Source: CAYGVX01 sp964544285 (lineage in GTDB: Archaea > Thermoproteota > Bathyarchaeia > Bathyarchaeales > SOJC01). Taken from it: 42,808 nucleotides of DNA. Both the position numbers and the translations under genes were made by a program. The number at the start of each line of letters is the position of its first letter. Within the stretch, counting starts at the first letter, position 1. The notes beneath the pieces were generated by a model. The model worked only from the letters and a program-made list of their open reading frames with translations, was not told the DNA's origin and searched no databases. The stretch lies in assembly GCA_964544285.1 (NCBI GenBank), contig CAZJAQ010000005.1:1-42808 (forward strand), read 5' to 3'. Positions 7,582 to 14,710 of this stretch are shown one piece after another.

Positions 7582-7803
7582 CTAGGACGTTTGCTTTGCC
7601 AGTCCTTCTTTTAGCTTAGAAATGAAGTTCTCTTCATCTGCTGCAAGTCTCTTCTTGACTTCTCTCCAAGCTGCTGGGCAATTCTTATAATCCACACCAA
7701 CGATGCCATGAATAATCCTGTCAACCTCTCGCTTATTCTGGTTAGTGACCTCTATACCTGCCTTCTCGAAAACCTCTTTGAGGTGCCTAAAATAGCAAGT
7801 CAC
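7582..7803 (-). CDS. Small conserved-looking protein of unknown function
   Basis: Seventy-three residues starting at GTG. The sequence is a mixed charged helical protein (HLKEVFEKAGIEVTNQNKRE, then NCPAAWREVKKRLAADEENF), with no signal peptide or membrane segment. A central YKNCPAAW segment and the regular helix pattern suggest a real small protein, not a shadow. It is convergent with the aminotransferase (7-bp gap) and lies downstream of the DUF72 gene on the same strand, 43 bases away, so it could be cotranscribed with it. No family was recognised. Confidence 0.6.
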   Translation of the reverse strand: MTCYFRHLKEVFEKAGIEVTNQNKREVDRIIHGIVGVDYKNCPAAWREVKKRLAADEENFISKLKEGLAKQTS

Positions 7804-7846
7804 GACAAACCACCCGAACTGGAGCTAAGTTTTCAAGCTTATAACT

Positions 7847-9040
7847 TTAAGCCGTGTAGGGCTTGAACTCCCATTTCTCCCGTTCTGTCGCAATCTGTCT
7901 CATGATTTCTGTCGCCTTCTCTTTCGGAATAGTCATCATAACCTTGCCAACATGCTTGCAGAACTGTTTTGCGGGTGCGCATCGGCTCCAGTCTGCGCAG
8001 TCGTGGAGCATGATGCGACTCTTCGTGTCGACTGCGAAGTGGTAGTCGCGGATTGAAGCCTTGACGTTGCTGTCTGAGATTTCCTCGATTCTTACGTCTT
8101 TGTCGCTGATGCCCTTTGCTCTTCTCATTCGGCCCTTGTCCATAAACATGCCGAGCAACTCTTCGAAACCCATTCGCTCGATTTCTTGTGGCATGTATGC
8201 TGCCAGTGTCATGCCCCGCTCCTTCATCTTTCTCTCTGCAACTGCTTTAGCTTCTTTTAAGTGACTTTCCATGCTCTCTTTAGCTTCGCCCTGCTCTTCT
8301 GTCATCTCTCCAATCATTTCTGCGAACTGGAGACAATTCCTAACAGCGAAGGCGTGATAGTGGTTGTTGAAATAGCCAAAAGTCTGCTCAGCCTGACGCT
8401 CCGTCTCTTTAACCTTCTCCACCCAAGGCTCGAGTTCCTCGGGCTCGTAGAGATAGTAATACCAAGGACGCTCGCCCCGACCGTGCCACCGAACGTAGGC
8501 AATGTCGGAAGTAACCTTCACGATGGGGGGCAGAAGGGGCTCGTCGACGATGGTGTATGCTGCGTTGTACCTCTCTAGAAGCCTCCACGTCTCGTCCCTC
8601 AGCCACGACTCATGACGAAACTCCACCGCAACCCTAAACGTGCTCGGAAAAACGGCCAAGAAGCCCTCCAGCAAGGCAGAATCATACTCTAAGCCCGGAG
8701 GCAACTGTGCCAGAAGACAGCTCAGCTTACCGTCAAGCTGAAGAGGCTGCATCAACTCACAAAACTCGTTCAGATCAGCTTCTACCTTTTTGGCTTCGAG
8801 CTTACCTTTATGAGTAATCTCCTTAGGCAGCTTCGCCGCGAAAACAAAGTCTGGGGGCGTGTAGTGTAGCCAGCCGAGGACCATGCCTTTCGTGGGGAAG
8901 CGGTAGAAGGTGGAGTCGATTTCTGCTGTTTTGAAGACTCGTGAATACGCTTTAAGCTTGCTTTCTTCATCTGTTTTGTAGAAGGGTCCGACCCAGTCCT
9001 TGTAGGACCAGCCCGAAGTGCCCAACAGAATTTTTTGCAT
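7847..9040 (-). CDS. DUF72 (YecE-like) TIM-barrel protein fused to a SWIM-type zinc finger
   Basis: Residues 1-240 are a DUF72 domain: the start KILLGTSGWSYKDWVGPFYK, EIDSTFYRFP, LAQLPPGLEYDSALLEGFLA, AVEFRHESWL and YVRWHGRG. Residues 300-397 add a region with C348, C354, C361 and H363 (HDCADWSRCAPAKQFCKHVG), which resembles the SWIM zinc finger (CxC..CxH) found in DNA- and protein-binding proteins. Stand-alone DUF72 proteins are about 240-260 residues, so this is a fusion. DUF72 is a predicted sugar-isomerase- or nuclease-like barrel of unproven role. The extra finger implies a nucleic-acid or protein partner. The ATG at 9040 is directly followed by the conserved N-terminus, which supports the start. 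Confidence 0.85.
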   Translation of the reverse strand: MQKILLGTSGWSYKDWVGPFYKTDEESKLKAYSRVFKTAEIDSTFYRFPTKGMVLGWLHYTPPDFVFAAKLPKEITHKGKLEAKKVEADLNEFCELMQPLQLDGKLSCLLAQLPPGLEYDSALLEGFLAVFPSTFRVAVEFRHESWLRDETWRLLERYNAAYTIVDEPLLPPIVKVTSDIAYVRWHGRGERPWYYYLYEPEELEPWVEKVKETERQAEQTFGYFNNHYHAFAVRNCLQFAEMIGEMTEEQGEAKESMESHLKEAKAVAERKMKERGMTLAAYMPQEIERMGFEELLGMFMDKGRMRRAKGISDKDVRIEEISDSNVKASIRDYHFAVDTKSRIMLHDCADWSRCAPAKQFCKHVGKVMMTIPKEKATEIMRQIATEREKWEFKPYTA

Positions 9041-10582
9041 AGTGGGTGATTTCCTTGTGGTTGTGGTTTGTTTTCGTTTGATAGTAAATTTTCTATGTTT
9101 CGTATAATATTAAGATTATTGGTTAGCATTTATGCAATCTCGTTTTCGGATAGTTGCTGCTGTCCTGCTGGTGCTCCTCGCATTGAACATGTTTGGGTGG
9201 GCAATAGTAGCTCTATCGCTGTTACTGAGTATACCTTATGCAATGAACATCAACTCAATTCAAGCAAGTGAAACCATCTACATTAGGCCTGATGGAAGTG
9301 TTGACCCAGCTACTGCTCCTATACTACGTGACGGAGATGTTTACACTTTCACGGATAATATCTATGGCTCGAATATTAACGGTACAATCGTCATTCAGAA
9401 GAGCAACATAATTATCGATGGTGTTGGATATGCCATTTACGGTGATGACTAGGGAAAGGGCTTCTGCTTAAACAGCATGGTCAACGTGACGATCAAGAAC
9501 ACTGAAATCAAGGGCTTCACTTGGGGCATCTACCTCAACTCAACATCTCAATGTGTTTTTTACGAGAACAATGTGACAAACAATGGAATTCATGGCGTCG
9601 GCCTCTTTTCAAGTTCAAGCAACAACAGCATATATGGAAACTACGTAGCAAATAACGACTACGGGATCAGTTTCGACTACTCTTCAAACTATAACAATGT
9701 ACATGGAAATAACATAACGGACAATTACGAAGGGGTTATACTCGTTAACTCATCGTACACCAACATACACGGGAACAACATAACTAATAGCGAACGTGGC
9801 ATAAGTATGTGGGATTCGTCGTACAATGACATGCACGGGAACAACATAATCAATTATTACACAGGCATCTTGTTTTCAAACTCTTCAAACAACCAAATCT
9901 ACGGGAACAACTTGGCAAGCTATGGATACGGAACTTATGATAACTTTGGCATCAGGATGGAGCGTTCTGCCGACAACATCATATACATGAACAACATAGA
10001 TGACAACCATTATGGACTCTATCTCGGACTTACTTCGAACATCAGCATCCACAGAAATAACATAACGGACAACAATTATGGAATCCTACAAGAAGGCTCT
10101 TCTAACAATAGCATTTCAGAAAACAACATAATGAACAGTGAGTACGGTAGCATCTATGGAAATTCTAACAACAACAGTATACTTCAGAACAACATAATAG
10201 ACAACAAACATGGCATTCTTCTATGGGGATCATCCAATAACAGTCTCAGAAATAACATGATGACTGAAAATACGTACAGCCTTCATGTTTACGGTGAAAA
10301 TCTAGCAAACTTCATTAATGCCATCGATACATCGAACACAGTCAACGGAAAGCCAGTCTACTACTTAATCAACCAAAGTAACCTTGTCGTAAATTCATCC
10401 ACTTTTCCTAACATAGGATACCTTGCGCTCGTGAACTCAACAGACATAACAATAAAAGGGCTAGAAATGAAAAACAATGGACAAGGCATCCTTATAGCAT
10501 ACACAGACAATTCGAGAGTAGCGAACAACAACATCACAAATAACTACGTCAGTATCGCTCTATACTTTTCTTCGAAAAACAA

Positions 10583-10637
10583 CATTTCAGAAAACAACAT
10601 GACTAACAACGAGTATTCCGGCATCAACTTCCACTAC
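10583..10637 (+). repeat. 55-bp contig-edge duplicate, left
   Basis: The 55 bases up to the N gap are identical to the first 55 bases after it (10738-10792). Both encode the same beta-helix turn (MTNNEYSGINFHY). Confidence 0.9.
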
Positions 10638-10737
10638 NNNNNNNNNNNNNNNNNNNNNNNNNNNNNNNNNNNNNNNNNNNNNNNNNNNNNNNNNNNNNNN
10701 NNNNNNNNNNNNNNNNNNNNNNNNNNNNNNNNNNNNN
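10638..10737. other. Assembly gap of exactly 100 N
   Basis: A run of 100 N is the conventional placeholder for a scaffold gap of unknown size. Its flanks overlap by 55 identical bases, which suggests that the contigs may join directly. Confidence 0.95.
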
Positions 10738-10792
10738 CATTTCAGAAAACAACATGACTAACAACGAGTATTCCGGCATCAACTTCCACTAC
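10738..10792 (+). repeat. 55-bp contig-edge duplicate, right
   Basis: Identical to 10583-10637. Merging the two copies joins the upstream and downstream reading frames without a shift. Confidence 0.9.
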
Positions 10793-11533
10793 TCTTCGAA
10801 TAACACTATTTTCCTCAATAGTATAACGAACAATGACTATGGCCTCTGGATCGATGAACATTCATGTTATAACAGAATACATGGAAATGACATAATGAAC
10901 AATGACTATGCAATTAGACTCTACAAGACTGAGAACAACATGATATATCATAACAACTTCATAAACAACACAGCATCATTCTACATGTCTGGCTATGCCA
11001 ACACTTGGGATGATGGCATTGAAGGCAATTACTGGAGCCATTCTATGGAGATCTTGATTGATTTTAACAATGATGGGATTAGAGATGTCCCGGTTGCATT
11101 CGATGGAGGAAACATAGACTACCATCCTCTCATGGGAATGTTCCGCAGCTTCGAGATTTCCTCAGGCTATCACGTCAATGTCATCTCCAACTCTACCATA
11201 GATTACTTCGAGTATTTCGAATCCAACAGCACGATAAAGATGCGGGTCTCAAACATGACAAATAACCAAACACATGGTTTTTGCAGAGTTTGTATTCCTA
11301 AAGACTTGATTGCTCCCAACTACACGGTTACAATCGACGATGGTTTGACAGAGGTTCTGAACTTCGATGGTGTGGTACATGACAATGGAACTCATAGGTG
11401 GATCTATTTTGCATACGCGCATTTAAGACATGAAGTAGTGATAGTTCCAGAGATTTCAGGAATGCCAATCCTACTGTTACTGATGATCTCGACACCACTC
11501 TTAGTTATGCTCAGGAAACGGAAGCTCATCTAA

Positions 11534-11629
11534 ATTACTACCAGGCCTGATAAGAATAATATCATCAATTCTGAGTTGATCTAGTGGAACTACTGCTTTT
11601 TTGCCTCTGATGACAAAAGAAAGAACACC
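11534..11629 (-). pseudogene. Possible remnant of a P-type ATPase actuator domain
   Basis: On the minus strand, after a TGA at 11632-11630, the frame reads GVLSFVIRGKKAVVPLDQLR followed by IDDIILIRPGSNLD. This matches the shape of the 'RdGk...VpxdeLxxGDiillrPG' segment of P-type cation ATPases, with GD replaced by DD. It is only about 33 residues, has no start, and runs into the tail of the beta-helix gene on the other strand. It lies just downstream of purC. If real, it is a decayed gene fragment. Chance similarity over so short a span cannot be excluded. Confidence 0.3.
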
Positions 11630-11665
11630 TCACCTTACTTTAATGAAGCACCAAACTAGCCCAGC

Positions 11666-12526
11666 CTAGAATTTTCTGCCAGTCAACCGCTCGTAAGCCT
11701 CAACATACTTCTTCGACGTTTCCACAACCACGTGTTCAGGCAGTCGCGGCGCTGGAGGTTGCCTGTTCCAGCCTATGGAGAGCAGGTAGTCTCGCACGTA
11801 TTGTTTGTCGAAGCTCGGCTGGTCCCTTCCAACCTCGTATTCTTCTTTAGACCAGAACCTCGACGAGTCAGGGGTCAGCAGCTCGTCTATCAGGATGAGT
11901 TCGTTGTCGAGGGTGCCGAACTCCATCTTCGTGTCGGCTACTATGATGCCGTCTGCTTCTGCCTTCCTCGAAGCCCTCTCATAAATCTTCAAGCATACGT
12001 CGTCGATCTTCTTCGCCAACTTTTTCCCGATTTTCTTCGCCACTTCTTCGGGGGTAATTTCAACGTCATGTCCAGCTTCGACCTTAGTGGTGGGCGTGAG
12101 GATAGGCGTGGGCAGTCGTTCAGCCTTCTCTAACCCTTTGGGCAGGCGGGTTCCGCAGATGGGTTTTCCTTTCTGGTAGTTTTCCCATGCTGCACCGTAG
12201 AGGTATCCTCGCACGACGAATTCGACCATTATGGGCTTCGTTTTCTTCACTAGGACTGTGCGGGGGTCGACGACTTCTATGACGTGGTTTGGCACGATGT
12301 CTGCTGTTTCGCTGAACCAGTAGGCTGAGAGTCGGTTGAGGGCTTCGCCCTTGTGGGGGATGCCGTTTGGGAGGACCACGTCGAAGGCGGAGATGCGGTC
12401 TGTGGAGACGATTAGTAGTTTCTCGCCTAGGTCGTAGACGTCTCTGACTTTGCCCTTCTTGAAGGAGGGAAGGGGGAGGCGCGTGTCCAAGACGACGTCG
12501 AGGTTCATCAATCCTTTCCTGCTCAT
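11666..12526 (-). CDS. purC: Phosphoribosylaminoimidazole-succinocarboxamide (SAICAR) synthase
   Basis: A 286-residue cytoplasmic enzyme that joins aspartate to CAIR with ATP in purine synthesis. Diagnostic stretches are FKKGKVRDVYDLGEKLLIVS, TDRISAFDVVLPNGIPHKGE, VEFVVRGYLYGAAWENY, DGIIVADTKMEFG and IDELLTPDSSRFW. The length and C-terminus are those of the longer PurC class (fungal ADE1-like, with YLLSIGWNRQPPAPRLPEHV) and not of the 235-residue bacterial form. It lies 2 bases after purE on the same strand, so the pair is transcribed together as two consecutive pathway steps. ATG start. Confidence 0.97.
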   Translation of the reverse strand: MSRKGLMNLDVVLDTRLPLPSFKKGKVRDVYDLGEKLLIVSTDRISAFDVVLPNGIPHKGEALNRLSAYWFSETADIVPNHVIEVVDPRTVLVKKTKPIMVEFVVRGYLYGAAWENYQKGKPICGTRLPKGLEKAERLPTPILTPTTKVEAGHDVEITPEEVAKKIGKKLAKKIDDVCLKIYERASRKAEADGIIVADTKMEFGTLDNELILIDELLTPDSSRFWSKEEYEVGRDQPSFDKQYVRDYLLSIGWNRQPPAPRLPEHVVVETSKKYVEAYERLTGRKF

Positions 12527-12528
12527 CG

Positions 12529-12996
12529 TTAGGTTTTGGCTCCTTCTTTAAGCCTTCGCATGTAAGCCTCAACCTTCCGCTGCAACCCCTCGTCAGAGAG
12601 AGCGAGCGTCTTAACGGCGGATAAGGCAGCGTTTTCGGGTCTGGGAACATAAGCAACTGCCACACCCTGCGGAGTTATGGCGGAAGAGAAGAATTTAGCG
12701 TACCCAAACTTCTCAGCGTCGGGCGGACAGGCGATAACCGGATACTTTGTGGAACCTGCCACGACACCTGATAGAGCGTCGGATAAACCCGCGACCGTGA
12801 TGAAGACTATTTGCCCACCTGCTTTTTCTCTTTTTTCGACTTCGTCTAACAGCTTTCTCGGAGTCTTGTGAGCAGAAGCAACCACATACTCACATTCCAC
12901 ACCGAAGCCTTCTTCTTGTAAGAATTTGTCGATGCGAGAGGCAAACTCGTAATCTCTCTTTGAACCCATGAAAACGACGATTCTTCCCTGTGGCAT
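12529..12996 (-). CDS. purE: AIR carboxylase / N5-CAIR mutase, PurE family
   Basis: A 155-residue protein with the PurE core: VVFMGSKRDYEFASRI (phosphate loop), VVASAHKTPRKLL (catalytic His in SAHKTP), and VAGLSDALSGVVAGSTKYPV followed by ACPP. No PurK lies beside it, and the GLSDALSGVVAG loop resembles class II PurE that uses CO2 directly. The class is an inference. It produces CAIR for PurC, encoded immediately downstream. The ATG at 12996 is preceded on the minus strand by an AT-rich TTTAAATCG element, and a divergent gene starts about 43 bases away. Confidence 0.93.
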   Translation of the reverse strand: MPQGRIVVFMGSKRDYEFASRIDKFLQEEGFGVECEYVVASAHKTPRKLLDEVEKREKAGGQIVFITVAGLSDALSGVVAGSTKYPVIACPPDAEKFGYAKFFSSAITPQGVAVAYVPRPENAALSAVKTLALSDEGLQRKVEAYMRRLKEGAKT

Positions 12997-13039
12997 AGTT
13001 CGTATATTGCGAGAAAAACGATTTAAAGCTTAATTATGA

Positions 13040-14710
13040 ATGTGCCTTCTATTGTTGGCTAAGGTGAAAGCGTTGAACGCAGACGAAAAGTTCGAAGAAC
13101 TGAAAAAAGAAATGTTCGACAGATTCTTCAAGGAAAACCCCCACTTCGCCAGCTACCTAGGCCTCCACGACCCCTACGACTACATGCTCCCACGAGGCAA
13201 CACCGCCCACGTCCTTGAAAACCTGAAAATAATCGAAGAATTCGTCAAACGAATGAAAGAAACAACAGACTACAACGCCCTAAACGACGCTAACAAGATA
13301 GACTGGCAAGTCTTAGAGAAAGCCCTAGAAACGACCAAATTCGAAGTCTACGAACAACGCGCCCATGAGATAAACCCCAACGCCTTCGACGAAGTCGGCG
13401 GCATCCTATTCATGATGATAACCACGGACTACGCGCCCTTAGAGAAACGCGTCGACGCCATCATCGCCAGAATCGAGAAACTCCCACAATACTTCGAAGA
13501 GTTTCGGTCAAGGTTCGAAAAATCAAAACCCGTAAAACTGTGGACCGAAATCGCCGACGAATCAGCTCAACAAATACCGGGACTATTCCAATTCATAGCC
13601 GTGTCGACGAAGGGCAGAATACCCGAGGAACTTCACGGAAGACTCATAAGAGCCGCGATGAACCTGATGCAGCCCTTCCAAGAACACATGCAGTGGCTTC
13701 AAAGCTTGAAGTCGAAGACAACCGAAGACTGGGCTCTGGGCAGGGAAAAATTCGAGAAACTCATCCAGCTTCGCGGTCTCGGAATGACTTCAGAGGAGAT
13801 TTACCAGCTAGGCGTCAAATATCTCAACGAATTGAAAGAAGAAAGAACAAGGATAGCAGCACAGATTGCACCTGGCAAAAGCGTCGAAGAAGTCATGAAG
13901 ATGATTGAGAAGAACGCCCCGAAAACCTTCGAAGAAGCCTTAGAAGCAACGAGAAATGCCATGGAAGAGGCGAAACAGTTCATAGTCAAAAACAACATTG
14001 CAGCAGTTCATGAAGAAGACAAGCTGATCGTGGAGGAGACGCCGGCTTTTCTAGCCCCTCTCATCCCCTTCGCCGCCATGATGATGCCATCTAGATTCGA
14101 CAAGCCGATGAGGGGCATCTACATAGTCACCCGTCCCAAAGACATCGCGAACTTGGGCAACCACCTAAACTATCCCAGCATCCGAAACACAGCAGTTCAC
14201 GAAGCATTCCCAGGACACTTCCTCCAGGGCACAGTTTCTAACAGAAGCTCTCTAATACACATGCTCGCTCAAGGAAACGAAACCGTCGAAGGATGGGCGC
14301 ATTACTGTGAACAGATGATGATGGAACACGGCTTCGTGACTGGCTCAGAGTTTAAGCTTATACAAGTCAATGACGCAATCTGGCGTGCCGTTAGAATCAT
14401 CGTGGACGTTAAACTGTCCCGGGGCGAGATGAGCTTCGACGAAGCAGTTAACATGCTGACGAAAGAAGCTGGGATGTCGAAGGAAGGCGCTGTTGCCGAG
14501 GTACGCCGCTACACGCAAACACCGAGCTACCCCCTCTCATACCTGCTAGGCAAACACTTGATACTGCAGCTGCGAGAGGAAGTGAAGCAGAAAATGGGAC
14601 AAAGATACAATGAAAAATTCTTCCACAACACCATCACGGCAAACGGCTACCTGCCCATATCATTACTGAGGAAAGTGTTCGACCAAAGAATAGCGAAGCT
14701 CAAGGCTTAG
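13040..14710 (+). CDS. DUF885 family metallopeptidase
   Basis: The 556-residue length and helical composition are standard for DUF885, a family of M32/M3-like gluzincin peptidases. The zinc motif is HEAFPGH (387-393, HExxxxH), with a downstream GNETVEGWAHYCEQMMMEHG segment that supplies the third ligand Glu. Near the C-terminus is TPSYPLSYLLGKHLI, also family-typical. The first residues (MCLLLLA) are probably not translated: a GTG at 13064 preceded by GGCTAAG begins the hydrophilic KALNADEKFEELK helix and is a better start. It is a cytoplasmic peptidase of unknown substrate. Its 3' end overlaps that of the convergent chelatase gene by 4 bases. Confidence 0.88.
   Translation: MCLLLLAKVKALNADEKFEELKKEMFDRFFKENPHFASYLGLHDPYDYMLPRGNTAHVLENLKIIEEFVKRMKETTDYNALNDANKIDWQVLEKALETTKFEVYEQRAHEINPNAFDEVGGILFMMITTDYAPLEKRVDAIIARIEKLPQYFEEFRSRFEKSKPVKLWTEIADESAQQIPGLFQFIAVSTKGRIPEELHGRLIRAAMNLMQPFQEHMQWLQSLKSKTTEDWALGREKFEKLIQLRGLGMTSEEIYQLGVKYLNELKEERTRIAAQIAPGKSVEEVMKMIEKNAPKTFEEALEATRNAMEEAKQFIVKNNIAAVHEEDKLIVEETPAFLAPLIPFAAMMMPSRFDKPMRGIYIVTRPKDIANLGNHLNYPSIRNTAVHEAFPGHFLQGTVSNRSSLIHMLAQGNETVEGWAHYCEQMMMEHGFVTGSEFKLIQVNDAIWRAVRIIVDVKLSRGEMSFDEAVNMLTKEAGMSKEGAVAEVRRYTQTPSYPLSYLLGKHLILQLREEVKQKMGQRYNEKFFHNTITANGYLPISLLRKVFDQRIAKLKA

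Larger units (their letters stand above)
9132..11533 (+). pseudogene. NosD-type beta-helix surface protein gene, in-frame TAG and assembly gap
   Basis: One reading frame runs through the whole region. It encodes a signal-anchor (FRIVAAVLLVLLALNMFGWA), then ETIYIRPDGSVDPATAPI, a leader typical of archaeal periplasmic-copper-binding/NosD-like surface proteins. A long right-handed beta-helix of about 22-24-residue turns follows (..NNSIYGNNITDNYYGI..). The C-terminus ends in a jelly-roll-like domain and a membrane anchor with a basic tail (MPILLLLMISTPLLVMLRKR). A TAG at 9450-9452 interrupts the frame between GVGYAIYGDD and GKGFCLNSMVNV, where homologous proteins read straight through. A 100-N gap lies at 10638-10737. 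If the TAG is real the exported protein is lost, unless translation restarts without a signal peptide. Such proteins are thought to be cell-surface glycan-binding or adhesive proteins. Confidence 0.75.

Noticed and set aside
9450..9452. TAG read as pyrrolysine
   Set aside because: Several ordinary genes in this window end in TAG (for example those ending at 14710, 26593 and 27352), and a loop of a surface beta-helix is not a known Pyl site.
9477..11533. Regular DNA repetition that could look like a CRISPR array or tandem repeat
   Set aside because: The periodicity follows the 22-24-residue turns of a beta-helix protein, units differ in sequence, and there are no identical repeats with unique spacers.
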